A stretch of 42,854 nt of DNA from Verrucomicrobiota bacterium (GTDB taxonomy: Bacteria > Verrucomicrobiota > Verrucomicrobiia > Chthoniobacterales > UBA10450). The position numbers and the translations under genes are program-made. The notes beneath the pieces were generated by a model. That model was not told the DNA's origin. It did no database searches and saw only the letters and a program-made list of their open reading frames with translations. The stretch spans positions 1-42,854 of the forward strand of contig QHPE01000167.1 in the NCBI GenBank assembly GCA_003218945.1, written 5' to 3'. This document shows positions 7,495-16,987 of this stretch, one piece after another. How positions within the stretch are numbered: position 1 is the first letter of the stretch; every line of letters begins with the position of its first letter.

Positions 7495-9726
7495 ATGACT
7501 CCGGTAAAAACCTTTCGCGGTTATTCGTATCCTCTGGGCGCGACATGGACGGGCGACGGCGTCAACTTCGCAATTTTTTCCCAGCACGCTACCGGCGTTG
7601 AGCTATGCCTGTTCGATAGCGTCAACAATACAGAAGACAATGTTCGGATTCCGCTCAAGGAGCGTACCGGTCATGTCTGGCATGTCTTTTTGCCCGATGC
7701 GCGACCGGGCCAGTTGTACGGGTTTCGCGTCTCCGGTCCGTACGATCCGGAGCGCGGACTGCGTTTCAATAATTCGAAGCTCCTCCTTGATCCATACGCG
7801 AAAGCAATCGCTGGAGCAGTGAGCTGGGCAGATGAAATGTTCGGTTATGTCATAGGCGACGAAAAGCAAGATTTGACTCAGGACTTTCGCGATAATGCAT
7901 GGGGTGTTCCGAAATCCATCGTGATCGATACCGGATTCGATTGGCAGGGGGATAAAAGGCCGGCCATTCCGCTGCACGAGTCGGTGATCTACGAAGTACA
8001 CGTGAAAGGTTTCAGCAAGCTTTGGCGCGAGATGCCGGAGCAATTGCGCGGTACGTACGCGGGCCTGGGTAGCCAGCTCGCCATCGACTACTTCAAGAAA
8101 CTTGGCGTGACCGCTTTGGAGTTACTCCCTGTGCACGCGCATAGCGACGACAAATTTTTGGCTGATCATGGCCTAACGAACTACTGGGGCTACAACACAA
8201 TCGGATTTTTCGCTCCGCATGAGGAATACTCCGGCAGTGGGCAATTGGGCCAACAGGTCGCGGAGTTCAAGGCCATGGTGCGCAGCCTGCATGCGGCGGG
8301 CATCGAAGTAATTCTCGATGTGGTTTACAATCACACCGGAGAAGGAAATCATCTCGGGCCCACGCTGTGTTTCCGCGGAATTGACAATCTTGCATACTAC
8401 TGGCTGCATCCGGAGAACCCTCGCTTCTATCTCGATTTCACCGGCACCGGCAACACCTTCAATCTGCTTCATCCGCGAACGCTGCAATTGGTGACCGACA
8501 GTTTGCGTTATTGGGTGCTGGAGATGCATGTTGATGGATTTCGATTCGATCTCGCGTCCGCGCTGGCACGCGATCATTCAGGATTCAACACGCTGCATCC
8601 ATTTTTCCAAGTGATCCAGCAGGACCCTGTGCTCTCGCAAGTGAAGTTAATTGCAGAACCGTGGGATATCGGTGAAGGAGGTTATCAGGTTGGGAATTTT
8701 CCCGTTTCCTGGTCGGAATGGAATGGTAAATATCGCGACTCCGTTCGCAGTTTTTGGAAAGGTGACGAAGGCCGAATTGGCGAAATGGCCTATCGACTGA
8801 CGGGGAGCCCCGATTTGTATGAACACGATGACCGGCGCCCTTATGCCAGCATCAACTTCGTCATCGCCCATGACGGATTCACGCTAAGTGATTTGGTCAG
8901 CTACAACGAAAAACACAACGAGCTGAACGGCGACGATAATCGCGACGGCGACAACAATAATCTGTCGTGGAATTGCGGGGTGGACGGACCAACCGAAGAT
9001 CCGCAGATCAACGCTTTGCGCGATCGCCAGCGCCGGAATTTCCTGACGACTTTGTTTCTGTCGCAAGGGGTGCCGATGCTTTGCGGCGGAGACGAGCTGG
9101 GGCGAACCCAGAGCGGAAATAACAATGGTTATTGCCAGGACAACGAGATTAGTTGGTTCAACTGGCATCGTGACGACAAGCAGAATCAGTTTCTTGAGTT
9201 CACGCGAAAATTGATCCAATTGCGAAAGGAGCATCCGGTTTTTCTCCGGCCGAAGTTTTTGAAAGGTCGCCGCGTTCCGGGCTCCGAGATTCGGGATGTG
9301 ATGTGGTTCACTCCGGGCGGTAACCAGATGACTGAAGAAGAATGGACATCCCCGTTCGTGCGCTGTCTCGGCATGCTGCTGAGCGGCGATGCGACCGATG
9401 CGGTCAATTCCAAAGATGAACCAGTTCGTGATGAGACCTTTCTGCTGCTGATAAATGCGCATTACGAGCCGATCCCATTTGTCCTGCCGGGTCAGGAAAA
9501 TCTGGAATGGCAGTTGATTCTCGACACAAGCGATCCAGAGGGTTTTTTGACCGAGCCAAAAACATTCGCCTCCGGGGATGATATCAATCTTGGCGGACGC
9601 GCCTGTTGTCTCCTTCAACTGGCCAGGGGTACGCAAGCGCAGGCGCGCGAGGAATCCTGGAAAAAGCGGCCCGTGGAATTTCCCCGCGTCACCGCGGAGG
9701 AAGAACGCGCGGCGCGCAAAAGCTAG
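7495..9726 (+). CDS. glgX: Glycogen debranching enzyme GlgX (GH13 isoamylase type)
   Basis: Hydrolyses alpha-1,6 branch points of phosphorylase-trimmed glycogen in the cytoplasm. From ATG 7495 the protein has 743 residues, within the normal GlgX/TreX range. It has an N-terminal CBM48 domain (KTFRGYSYPLGATWTGDGVN), then the GH13 barrel. Catalytic residues are in place: nucleophile Asp352 in GFRFDLASAL, acid Glu388 in LIAEPWDIGEGG and Asp460 in AHDGFTLSDL. VVYNHTGEGN and CGGDELGRTQ are also conserved. Homologues start near MTPVKTFRGY, so I prefer 7495 over the in-frame ATG at 7480. The C-terminus ends in a charged tail. No other glycogen gene is nearby. Confidence 0.95.
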   Translation: MTPVKTFRGYSYPLGATWTGDGVNFAIFSQHATGVELCLFDSVNNTEDNVRIPLKERTGHVWHVFLPDARPGQLYGFRVSGPYDPERGLRFNNSKLLLDPYAKAIAGAVSWADEMFGYVIGDEKQDLTQDFRDNAWGVPKSIVIDTGFDWQGDKRPAIPLHESVIYEVHVKGFSKLWREMPEQLRGTYAGLGSQLAIDYFKKLGVTALELLPVHAHSDDKFLADHGLTNYWGYNTIGFFAPHEEYSGSGQLGQQVAEFKAMVRSLHAAGIEVILDVVYNHTGEGNHLGPTLCFRGIDNLAYYWLHPENPRFYLDFTGTGNTFNLLHPRTLQLVTDSLRYWVLEMHVDGFRFDLASALARDHSGFNTLHPFFQVIQQDPVLSQVKLIAEPWDIGEGGYQVGNFPVSWSEWNGKYRDSVRSFWKGDEGRIGEMAYRLTGSPDLYEHDDRRPYASINFVIAHDGFTLSDLVSYNEKHNELNGDDNRDGDNNNLSWNCGVDGPTEDPQINALRDRQRRNFLTTLFLSQGVPMLCGGDELGRTQSGNNNGYCQDNEISWFNWHRDDKQNQFLEFTRKLIQLRKEHPVFLRPKFLKGRRVPGSEIRDVMWFTPGGNQMTEEEWTSPFVRCLGMLLSGDATDAVNSKDEPVRDETFLLLINAHYEPIPFVLPGQENLEWQLILDTSDPEGFLTEPKTFASGDDINLGGRACCLLQLARGTQAQAREESWKKRPVEFPRVTAEEERAARKS

Positions 9727-9846
9727 CGTATAGCGTTTCTCCTTGCCGCGGGCAATTTTGGGCAAGCACGAAGTTGCAACGCCGACCGATTTCTTTTATA
9801 GAGATAGTAGAGATGTGCGCAGTCGCGCGCCGCCAGTGATTTGCCA

Positions 9847-10314
9847 ATGACACCGACTTCTCTTGTGATCGTCACTGATCGCGGCAGCTTGAAAGCGTAT
9901 CGAGTGACTGAGACGCCAACGCGAGGACCGAGCCTTCAACTCGTGCAGGCCTTTAACATCACTGACGCGCACGGCAGACTCGTCGATAAACTGAGCGATG
10001 CGGCGGGGCGTTTTCCTGTGACCGAGGGGGCGGGCGCGCACCGTGGACCTGCGTCCATTGCCGAACGAACGCAACTCATTAGCGAAATCGATCGGCGAAT
10101 TCAAAAGGAGTTGGCCGATCAAATCACGCAAATTGTTTTGCGAAACGGAAAAGAAGGCTGGTCGTTTGCCGCTCCTGCGGAAATACACGCGGCAATCGTG
10201 GATTCCTTACCTTCTGCTGTGCGGCAACGAATCGTCGAACATGTGAAATCGGATCTGGTGAAAGTGGAACCTGCAAGATTGATCAGCCACTTCCGTTCAC
10301 TGCAGCAGATTTGA
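9847..10314 (+). CDS. Host-attachment family protein (PF10116-like)
   Basis: A 155-residue soluble protein. It starts TSLVIVTDRGSLKAYRV and has a central FPVTEGAGAHRGPASIAERT and a C-terminal helical part. This matches my memory of the family named protein required for attachment to host cells, which is widespread in soil and plant-associated bacteria. The biochemical function is unknown; the fold resembles archaeal/eukaryotic release-factor eRF1-like domains. It probably starts at ATG 9847; a TTG two codons earlier is possible. It is followed 66 bp later by hpf on the same strand, which hints at a shared stress or stationary-phase context. Confidence 0.75.
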   Translation: MTPTSLVIVTDRGSLKAYRVTETPTRGPSLQLVQAFNITDAHGRLVDKLSDAAGRFPVTEGAGAHRGPASIAERTQLISEIDRRIQKELADQITQIVLRNGKEGWSFAAPAEIHAAIVDSLPSAVRQRIVEHVKSDLVKVEPARLISHFRSLQQI

Positions 10315-10380
10315 ACACTGGCGTGGAATCGAGATTTTTGTTCCCCCAACAGTCAACAGAGCCGTAGTATATAAGGAATT

Positions 10381-10746
10381 ATGCAATTGCCTGTTAAGAT
10401 ATCGTATCGGGGTTTGGAGAAATCTGACCAGATTGACAAAGTCGTTTTGGATTATGCAGCACGACTCGAAAGGTTTTGCGACCACATCAACCGCTGCGAT
10501 GTCGCTATTGAGCAGACCAATCACACTCATCAAAAGGGAAATCCTTATCGGTGCCGTATCGACGTGACCGTGGCACCACGGCACGAACTCGTGGCCGATG
10601 AAAAGCAGATGAATAACGGCACTCATGCACCATTAATAAAGGTAATCCACGATGCGTTCAAAACGATGGAGCGCGAGCTGCGTCGTGTCGTGGAAAAGCA
10701 AAGGCGCGAAATCAAAACCCACGCCGACATGCGTTCGCCCAAGTAA
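10381..10746 (+). CDS. hpf: Ribosome hibernation promoting factor / RaiA-like (S30AE domain)
   Basis: A 121-residue short-form hibernation factor that binds the 30S decoding site and silences ribosomes in stationary phase. It shows the S30AE beta-alpha-beta-beta-beta-alpha pattern: VKISYRGLEKSD, LDYAARLERFCDHINRCDVAIE, YRCRIDVTVAP, then a basic helix MERELRRVVEKQRREIK. There is no C-terminal dimerisation domain, so it is the short type. The start is well marked: TAAGGAATT directly precedes ATG 10381. It may be transcribed together with the upstream attachment-family gene. Confidence 0.9.
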   Translation: MQLPVKISYRGLEKSDQIDKVVLDYAARLERFCDHINRCDVAIEQTNHTHQKGNPYRCRIDVTVAPRHELVADEKQMNNGTHAPLIKVIHDAFKTMERELRRVVEKQRREIKTHADMRSPK

Positions 10747-10808
10747 TCGCAGGGTAATCGAAGCTCGGAAGCGTTGCGGCAAACGCGCTACCGCGCTGGC
10801 ACGCGAAC

Positions 10809-10975
10809 TCAGTCGCCGTCCTCTTGCCATTTGGGTCCTTTTTCGTGCCAGTAGATCCGTCCGCCGCCCGATTCGCTCTTTTGGATCAGTAAAGCCTGTT
10901 CCATGGGTCGGCTTCGACGCTCAGATCGTGCCGAACGAGCCAGGTGAATCGGAATTGACGGTCTAAACTTTTCAC
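10809..10975 (-). pseudogene. Small (~54 aa) hypothetical gene, apparently frameshifted
   Basis: Two short frames on the minus strand read like halves of one protein. The first starts at GTG 10975 and runs to a TGA at 10886, giving KSLDRQFRFTWLVRHDLSVE then ADP. The second is open from ATG 10904 to TGA 10809, giving MEQALLIQKSESGGGRIYWH then EKGPKWQEDGD. Joining them at the CCC/ATG near 10904 needs one extra base and yields a smooth 54-residue sequence rich in Trp, Tyr and charged residues. No family is recognised. Alternatively only the 31-residue second frame is real. It lies in the 290-bp gap between hpf and metF, antisense to both. Confidence 0.35.
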
Positions 10976-11037
10976 GCCGAAAACGGCTTCATCGTTTGAC
11001 GGAAAGTCGCCACAGAAACGATGCTAGCCGCTGAGTC

Positions 11038-11961
11038 ATGCATATCACTGACATTATGCGAGGGCAGTGTCCGACGTTTTCGTTTGAATTTTTTCCCCCG
11101 AAAACGCCTGAAGCGGCCGAGACGCTCTACCGGACGATTCGCGATCTGGAATCGTACGCACCGGATTTTGTCAGCGTCACTTATGGAGCCGGCGGCTCGA
11201 CGCGTGAGCTCACGCACGATCTTGTCGAGCGCATTCAAAACACAACAAAACTGGATCCGATCCCGCATCTGACGTGTATCTGCCACAAAGAAGAGGAGAT
11301 CGAAGCGATTCTGCTCCGATATGCCAGGTCAGCCATTGGAAATATTCTCGCCCTCGGCGGGGACAGGCCGCCTGAAATGGCTTACGACAAATCCCGCGAT
11401 TCATTCCAGCACGCGATTGATTTGATAAAATTCGTTCGCCGCTTCAACGAGTCCGGCGTGCATCCGGACCGTCGCGGTTTCGGAATCGGAGTGGCTGGCT
11501 TTCCCGAGGGACATCCCGCCACGCCGAATCGATTGATCGAGATGGAACATTTTAAGGCGAAAGTGGATGCCGGGGCGGATTATGTGATCACGCAGCTATT
11601 TTTCGAGAATAGCGATTTCATCGATTTCCGGGAGCGCTGTGCACTGGCGGGTATCCACATCCCGATTATTGCCGGGATCATGCCGATTACATCCATGAGT
11701 GGACTCAAGCGCATGGCCGAGCTGGCTGGCGGTGCGCGATTTCCCGCGAAGCTTCTACGCGCACTACAGCCTTGGCAAGATGATGCCGCAATGGTCAGGC
11801 GCGTCGGTATCCAGTACGCTTTGGAGCAATGTCGGGATCTTCTTGAAAATGATGTTGCGGGTATTCATTTCTACACGCTCAACCGCTCGGACGCTACGCG
11901 CATAATCTTCGATAGCCTCGGCATTTCCCGGCATCGGAACGCGCACGCTTCGAGTCTCTAG
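11038..11961 (+). CDS. metF: 5,10-methylenetetrahydrofolate reductase
   Basis: Reduces 5,10-methylene-THF to 5-methyl-THF using FAD and NAD(P)H, supplying methyl groups for methionine synthesis. The 307 residues cover the whole TIM barrel, with FSFEFFPPKTPEA at the N-terminus (catalytic Glu in this motif), SVTYGAGGSTRE, LALGGDRP, GADYVITQLFF and a PIIAGIMPI strand. Length matches the bacterial enzyme of about 300 residues. ATG 11038 gives an N-terminus MHITDIMRG that aligns with homologues; an internal ATG at 11056 would trim the first helix. I see no SAM or cobalamin riboswitch in the 62 bp before it. Confidence 0.93.
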   Translation: MHITDIMRGQCPTFSFEFFPPKTPEAAETLYRTIRDLESYAPDFVSVTYGAGGSTRELTHDLVERIQNTTKLDPIPHLTCICHKEEEIEAILLRYARSAIGNILALGGDRPPEMAYDKSRDSFQHAIDLIKFVRRFNESGVHPDRRGFGIGVAGFPEGHPATPNRLIEMEHFKAKVDAGADYVITQLFFENSDFIDFRERCALAGIHIPIIAGIMPITSMSGLKRMAELAGGARFPAKLLRALQPWQDDAAMVRRVGIQYALEQCRDLLENDVAGIHFYTLNRSDATRIIFDSLGISRHRNAHASSL

Positions 11962-12051
11962 CCGGAGCAAGACGATCCGCAGTTTTCCAAGCATTTACCC
12001 AAACGGCTGGCGAGATTTGCGCAGACTGCACGACGCGCGCACAATTTCAAG

Positions 12052-12807
12052 ATGCTGAGCGTCCGCCGCGTGATTTCCTGGCAGGCTGCAGCGGTCGTGT
12101 GTGCGATTGCGCTTGCGGTGGGGCTCTCCCGTTTTTTTCCGGTTGTCAGTTTTATCGAAGCCTTACAAACGCGTGTCATGAGCTGGGGCGCCTGGGCTGG
12201 GATCTGCTATCCCTTGCTTTTTGCAGCCTGCAACATTCTTGTCTTGCCGGGCGGTATTCTGGCTGTAGGGGGCGGCTTCTTCTTTGGTTTGTGGTGGGGC
12301 TTTTTAGTCGTGCTCGCAGGCAACATCGTCGCCACAGCGATTTCGTTTGCGCTCAGTCGGTTCGTTGCAAGACGCTGGTTTAAGCGCACGCTATCGCGTA
12401 ACGCGACTTTGAGGAGTCTAGGGCCTGCGGTGGAACGCGAGAGCTGGAAGATTATTTTGCTAAGTCAGTTGCATCCGCTTTTTCCTACCAGCCTGCTGAA
12501 CTACTTTTACGGAGTGACGCCAATTCGGTTCAGCACGTACATGTTTTGGGCAACGGTTGGGCGAGTGCCAGGTCTTTTTTTGTACTGCTACATCGGTACG
12601 CTGGGTCAACTCGCGGTACGAGTGATGCGAGGTCGAAGTTACCCCCGCATGGTTGAATATTGGATCTGGGGTGGCGCATTCGTCACAACCGTGTTGCTTT
12701 TGGCGGTATTGGTCCGCGTGGCCTATCGCGTTATTCAAGCGTCGTCGGCAGGACCCCCTGGCGCAGCCTCAAATGAGGCTGTAGAGCGTCCGATATTATC
12801 AAGATAA
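12052..12807 (+). CDS. TVP38/TMEM64 (DedA-like, VTT-domain) membrane protein
   Basis: A 251-residue inner-membrane protein of the VTT/SNARE-associated family, some of whose members move lipids across membranes. About six hydrophobic segments are present. The family core is GGGFFFGLWWGFLVVLAG, a re-entrant-loop motif, then ATAISFALSRFVARRWFKR and LHPLFPTSLLNYFYG. No start codon other than ATG 12052 exists after the in-frame metF stop; the 29 sense codons between them continue in the same frame as metF. Cotranscription with metF is likely from spacing, but there is no functional link known to me. Confidence 0.87.
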   Translation: MLSVRRVISWQAAAVVCAIALAVGLSRFFPVVSFIEALQTRVMSWGAWAGICYPLLFAACNILVLPGGILAVGGGFFFGLWWGFLVVLAGNIVATAISFALSRFVARRWFKRTLSRNATLRSLGPAVERESWKIILLSQLHPLFPTSLLNYFYGVTPIRFSTYMFWATVGRVPGLFLYCYIGTLGQLAVRVMRGRSYPRMVEYWIWGGAFVTTVLLLAVLVRVAYRVIQASSAGPPGAASNEAVERPILSR

Positions 12808-12828
12808 ATACCTCAGGAATAAATTGTT

Positions 12829-14697
12829 ATGGCATATTTCATAAGTGACTACGATGTTGTCATCGTGGGGAGCGGTCATGCCGGGATCGAAGCGGCTTTG
12901 GCCGCCGCTCGAATTGGAGTGCGCACGCTGATCTTGACCCAGAATTTGGATACGATTGGTCAAATGTCGTGTAACCCGGCAATCGGCGGCCTGGCAAAAG
13001 GGCATATTGTTCGCGAAATCGACGCGATCGGAGGAGCAATGGGACTGAATGCCGACGCGACGGGGATTCAATTTCGAATGCTGAATCAAAGCAAGGGACC
13101 GTCGGTGCGCGCTCCGCGAGTTCAATGCGACAAAAAGGCGTATCAGTTTCGGATGAAGGCGATTCTCGAGCAGGCACCGAATCTTGACGTCAAACAGGCC
13201 ACGGTATCACGTGTGCTTGTCGATTCTGGAGCGATAGTTGGGGTTGAGACCGACTTGGGCGTGGCAATTGGTGCTCGGACCGTGGTCATCACGTCCGGGA
13301 CATTTCTGCGAGGGCTCTTGCACGTTGGCGAGACAAGCAAGCCCGGGGGACGAATGGGCGACGCCACCTCCGGCCTGAGTACAACCCTGCAGCAGCTAGG
13401 CTTCGAGATAGGACGTTTCAAGACCGGGACGCCCTGTCGCTTAAATGCGCGATCCATCGATTTTTCACGTTGCTCAATCCAGCTTGGGGATGAACCGCCT
13501 TGCGGATTTGCTTTCCATCCGGAGGAGATCAGCACCGACGCAAACGAAATTTTCACGTTAAATTATGTCGAGGACGCAAAGTTCCACGTGGAACAATTTC
13601 CCTGCTGGATCACGCACACGACTGAAACGACGCATCAGATCATCCGTGCCAATCTGCACAGATCACCGCTCTATTCCGGTCGAATTCAAGGGATCGGGCC
13701 GCGATATTGTCCCTCCATCGAAGATAAAGTAGTGAAATTCGCGGAGAAGCCGGCGCATCAGCTGTTTCTGGAACCCGAAGGGCGGCACACTGGCGAATAC
13801 TACGTCAACGGAATTTCAACGAGTCTGCCGTACGAAGTTCAGCTGCAATTTCTCCATTCAATTCCAGGACTCGAAAAAGCCGAGATCATGCGGCCTGGGT
13901 ATGCTGTGGAATACGATTACTTTCCCCCAACCCAACTTCATCCAACATTGGAAACAAGGCTCCTCAGCGGACTCTTCTTTGCCGGGCAAATTAATGGCAC
14001 TTCCGGGTACGAAGAGGCGGCAGCTCAAGGGTTGATCGCTGGAGCTAATGCTGCTTTAAAGGTTCAAAATCGTGCGCCATTCGTATTAAGCAGGAAGGAC
14101 GCGTACGTCGGCGTTCTCATTGATGATCTCGTCACGAAGGGGACAGAAGAGCCGTATCGCATGTTCACTAGCCGCGCTGAGGCTCGATTATCGTTGCGAC
14201 ACGACAACGCGGATCAAAGATTAACGGCGGCAGCATTTCGGTCCGGCTTAGTCACCGAAGCTCGATACGGTCGTTTTCAAGAAAAAATGCACCTATTGCA
14301 GCAAGCTCGCATGGTAGCTGCTAGAACGAAGTTGCATGGCATTTCTATTTCTCAACTTCTTAAGCGACAGGAGTTTACTATAGAGCAGCTGCCTCCTGAT
14401 ATACGGTCGGCCGTCCCGATTCCGGTCTGGGAACTGCTTGAGACGGAGTTCAAATGCGAGGGATATGCGGTGCGCCAATCCGAGCAGAATCGACAGCTCG
14501 AGCATAGCCTGAAACAGAGGATCCCAAATGGACTCGATTTTGACAAAGTCCTCGGCTTGCGCTCCGAGACAAAACAGAAGTTATCGAGTTTGCGCCCCAC
14601 GTCGCTTGGCCAGGCTGCACGTATCAGCGGAATCACTCCAGCCGATATCGCTATTATGTCTATCTGGCTAAAGAAAAATGACTTACGCAAGGCATAA
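12829..14697 (+). CDS. mnmG: tRNA uridine-5-carboxymethylaminomethyl modification enzyme MnmG
   Basis: With MnmE it installs the cmnm5 group on U34 of several tRNAs, using FAD and methylene-THF. The 622 residues are full length. The FAD-binding start is [39 protein letters not shown] follows, then [22 protein letters not shown]-type motif in [17 protein letters not shown], and the MnmG C-terminal helical domain ending [18 protein letters not shown]. The ribosome site CAGGAATAAA precedes ATG 12829. Downstream plsY starts 33 bp later on the same strand, so mnmG-plsY-gpsA is a probable operon. No mnmE is present in the window. Confidence 0.96.
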   Translation: MAYFISDYDVVIVGSGHAGIEAALAAARIGVRTLILTQNLDTIGQMSCNPAIGGLAKGHIVREIDAIGGAMGLNADATGIQFRMLNQSKGPSVRAPRVQCDKKAYQFRMKAILEQAPNLDVKQATVSRVLVDSGAIVGVETDLGVAIGARTVVITSGTFLRGLLHVGETSKPGGRMGDATSGLSTTLQQLGFEIGRFKTGTPCRLNARSIDFSRCSIQLGDEPPCGFAFHPEEISTDANEIFTLNYVEDAKFHVEQFPCWITHTTETTHQIIRANLHRSPLYSGRIQGIGPRYCPSIEDKVVKFAEKPAHQLFLEPEGRHTGEYYVNGISTSLPYEVQLQFLHSIPGLEKAEIMRPGYAVEYDYFPPTQLHPTLETRLLSGLFFAGQINGTSGYEEAAAQGLIAGANAALKVQNRAPFVLSRKDAYVGVLIDDLVTKGTEEPYRMFTSRAEARLSLRHDNADQRLTAAAFRSGLVTEARYGRFQEKMHLLQQARMVAARTKLHGISISQLLKRQEFTIEQLPPDIRSAVPIPVWELLETEFKCEGYAVRQSEQNRQLEHSLKQRIPNGLDFDKVLGLRSETKQKLSSLRPTSLGQAARISGITPADIAIMSIWLKKNDLRKA

Positions 14698-14729
14698 GGA
14701 TGTTGCGAAGTGAATGACAGAAACTCCAC

Positions 14730-15353
14730 ATGATCATGTTCATCGTGGTCTTAGCCGGCAGCTATCTGCTGGGATCGATCCCTTTCGGCTATCTCATCGG
14801 TCGAATCGCGGGAATCGACATCCGCAAGGTTGGTAGTTGCAACATCGGTGCGACCAACGTCGTGCGTGTTCTGGGTAAAAGATACGGTTACGCGGTATTT
14901 CTGCTCGACTTCTTTAAGGGCTTCGGCGCGGTAAAGCTGTCGATGCTTTTGGCAATGCGATCGCCGCCAGACTGGAACTCGCCGGAACTATTCGGGAGCA
15001 TCGCGGCAGTATCCAGCATCGTCGGTCACTCCTATCCGCCATGGCTGAAGTTCAAGGGCGGAAAAGGCGTTGCCACTTCCGCCGGAGCACTTCTCGCCTT
15101 AACCGCCGTAGGTGGGTTAATCTGGTTTGGTATCTGGATCGTAATCTTCTGGCTGACCCGCTATGTTTCAGTGGCTTCAATCACAGCGGCCCTGCTGCTG
15201 CCTGTTGTGATTTTGGTGATTAGCTGGCGGAATCAAAGCGCAAAAGTAATCTTTTATTTTTCCGTTTGCGCCGCGGCAGTTGTGATTTGGCGCCATCGTT
15301 CAAATCTGTCCCGGCTTATGCACGGCACCGAACCGCGCTTTACTCGAAAGTGA
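14730..15353 (+). CDS. plsY: Acyl-phosphate:glycerol-3-phosphate acyltransferase PlsY
   Basis: Makes lysophosphatidate from acyl-phosphate and glycerol-3-phosphate in the inner membrane, the first step of phospholipid synthesis. The 207 residues include the three cytoplasmic-loop motifs: LLGSIPFGYLIGR, the acyl-phosphate loop VGSCNIGATNVVR, and FKGGKGVATSAG. Several hydrophobic helices separate them. Position 37 is Cys where most PlsY sequences have Gly (GSGNIGATN), a small departure that probably does not abolish activity. The stop overlaps the gpsA GTG start by 4 nt, placing the enzyme that makes glycerol-3-phosphate directly behind the one that uses it. Confidence 0.95.
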   Translation: MIMFIVVLAGSYLLGSIPFGYLIGRIAGIDIRKVGSCNIGATNVVRVLGKRYGYAVFLLDFFKGFGAVKLSMLLAMRSPPDWNSPELFGSIAAVSSIVGHSYPPWLKFKGGKGVATSAGALLALTAVGGLIWFGIWIVIFWLTRYVSVASITAALLLPVVILVISWRNQSAKVIFYFSVCAAAVVIWRHRSNLSRLMHGTEPRFTRK

Positions 15354-16345
15354 AAATTGCAAAAATAGTAATCATCGGTGCTGGCGGTTGGGGAACTGCA
15401 TTGGCTTGTCTGTGCGCGGACGATGGGCGCCCGGTGTTCCTTTGGGGCCATAACGCAGATCGGATCGCACGCATGGGAAAGATTCGGCAAAACAGCGATT
15501 ATTTGCCTGGAATCGAAATTCCTCGCTCAGTCTGCATTACGTCCGAGCTAGGCGACTGCGCGGGCGCCGATCTTGTGGTCCTCGCGACACCGTCAACGGC
15601 TTTCCGCGAGATCGCAACACGGCTGCGGAAAGTGATTGGCGACACGCATGCTGTGTTGTTGAGTTGCACCAAAGGAATCGAACATCGCACCGGCATGCGG
15701 ATGAGCGAAATTTTGTGCGAGCTGTTTCGTGGCAATGCAATCGCTGTGTTATCCGGCCCGAATCTCGCGGCCGAAGTCGCTAAACGCTTTCCTACGGCGA
15801 CTGTCATTGGTTGCGACGATCGCGGTTGCGCTGCGAGTCTGCAGCGCCTGCTGGGGCATGCCCGATTTCGCATTTACACCAGCCAGGACGTCGTCTCCAT
15901 CGAACTGGGCGGCGCTCTGAAAAATGTGTTCGCCATCGCCGCTGGAATTAGCGATGGACTTGGACTGGGCGACAATTCCAAGGCGGCGCTGGTGACTCGA
16001 TCGTTAGCGGAACTCGTTAGGCTCGGCCAGGCAATGGGCGGTAAACCAGGTTCTTTCTATGGATTGAGCGGCGCGGGTGACCTGATTTTGACCTGTTACA
16101 GCGAACGAAGCCGAAATCATACTGTCGGGCAACGGCTTGGGCACGGCGAACCGCTGGCGGAAATCACTGCGTCTATGAAAACCGTCACGGAGGGCATTCC
16201 GACCACGCGAAGCGCGTGGGAATGCGCGCGCCGATTAGACGTTGCCACTCCTATTCTCGATCAGGTGTACGCGGTTCTATACGAGCAGAAAAAAACAACC
16301 ATTGCATTGGAAGAACTACTGAAGCGGGAGCCGAAGGCTGAATAG
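15350..16345 (+). CDS. gpsA: NAD(P)+-dependent glycerol-3-phosphate dehydrogenase
   Basis: Reduces dihydroxyacetone phosphate to sn-glycerol-3-phosphate for phospholipids. The GTG start at 15350 overlaps the plsY stop (GTGA) and gives a 331-residue protein beginning KIAKIVIIGAGGWGTALA, the Rossmann dinucleotide motif; a longer in-frame extension upstream runs inside plsY and is not real. SCTKGIEHRTG, VLSGPNLAAEVAK, the catalytic Lys in ELGGALKNVFAIAAG and GLGDNSKAALVTR are all present. The C-terminal LSGAGDLILTCYS is also typical. A short stem (AAGGCT/AGCCTT) overlaps the stop codon. Confidence 0.96.
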   Translation: MKIAKIVIIGAGGWGTALACLCADDGRPVFLWGHNADRIARMGKIRQNSDYLPGIEIPRSVCITSELGDCAGADLVVLATPSTAFREIATRLRKVIGDTHAVLLSCTKGIEHRTGMRMSEILCELFRGNAIAVLSGPNLAAEVAKRFPTATVIGCDDRGCAASLQRLLGHARFRIYTSQDVVSIELGGALKNVFAIAAGISDGLGLGDNSKAALVTRSLAELVRLGQAMGGKPGSFYGLSGAGDLILTCYSERSRNHTVGQRLGHGEPLAEITASMKTVTEGIPTTRSAWECARRLDVATPILDQVYAVLYEQKKTTIALEELLKREPKAE

Positions 16346-16390
16346 CCTTTGTGACGCGGTTAGCCGGCCTGACGCATCCGGCGATGGAAG

Positions 16391-16987
16391 TTACAAATTT
16401 GCTTCACGATATCTTTCGCAGAGTTCGGCAATTACCGCCGGATACAGCTCGTGTTCAAGGATCTGAATCCGAGAATGCAAGCTTTCGGGTGTATCGTTCG
16501 GCAGGATTGTCGCCTCTCGCTGTGCAACGATGCGTCCATGATCGATTTTTTCATCGACGTAGTGCACGGTACAGCCAGTCACTTTTTCGCCCGCCGCCAG
16601 AGCTTGCTTCCACGCTTCCAGCCCAGGAAACTTGGGCAAAAGCGATGGGTGAATGTTGATGACGCGGCGGGGAAACGCGTTGAGCATCGGCTCGTGCAGG
16701 ACACGCATGAAACCGGCAAGAGCAACAAGTTCGACACCGGCACCACGCAACATTTTGACGAGCTGGTCTTCTGCTTCAGGTTCCAGACGGGTGCGAAATC
16801 TCCCCGGCGGCAGAAAAGCGTTCGGGACGCCAAACTCTCGTGCGATATCAAGAATCGGCGCATCCAGCACATCGGATACCACGAGGCGCGCGTCCGCAGC
16901 GAGTTTGCCTGACCGGATGCCCTCGAGAATCGCCCGCGCGTTGCTTCCTTTGCCGGATCCGAGAATGCCAATTGGCAGCCGTTTCAT
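16391..16987 (-). CDS. purN: Phosphoribosylglycinamide formyltransferase (PurN)
   Basis: Transfers a formyl group from 10-formyl-THF to GAR in purine synthesis. The 198-residue protein begins PIGILGSGKGSNARAIL, the phosphate loop, and has the active-site HPSLLPKFPGLEAW and VHYVDEKIDHGRIVAQ motifs with the catalytic Asn-His-Asp set. Length fits the family (about 190-215). Its ATG overlaps the stop of the upstream rfaE2 gene by 4 nt, so the two are translationally coupled even though they serve different pathways. Confidence 0.94.
   Translation of the reverse strand: MKRLPIGILGSGKGSNARAILEGIRSGKLAADARLVVSDVLDAPILDIAREFGVPNAFLPPGRFRTRLEPEAEDQLVKMLRGAGVELVALAGFMRVLHEPMLNAFPRRVINIHPSLLPKFPGLEAWKQALAAGEKVTGCTVHYVDEKIDHGRIVAQREATILPNDTPESLHSRIQILEHELYPAVIAELCERYREANL

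Noticed and set aside
8884-9765. A 293-codon antisense frame inside glgX
   Set aside because: It mirrors the glgX reading frame with no start region, no known motif and a composition set by the sense strand. glgX is intact with all catalytic residues.
11958-12055. Cys-rich minus-strand peptide between metF and the TVP38 gene
   Set aside because: Five Cys in about 30 residues, but it lies antisense in a frame without a good start, and the sense strand there continues metF's frame smoothly.
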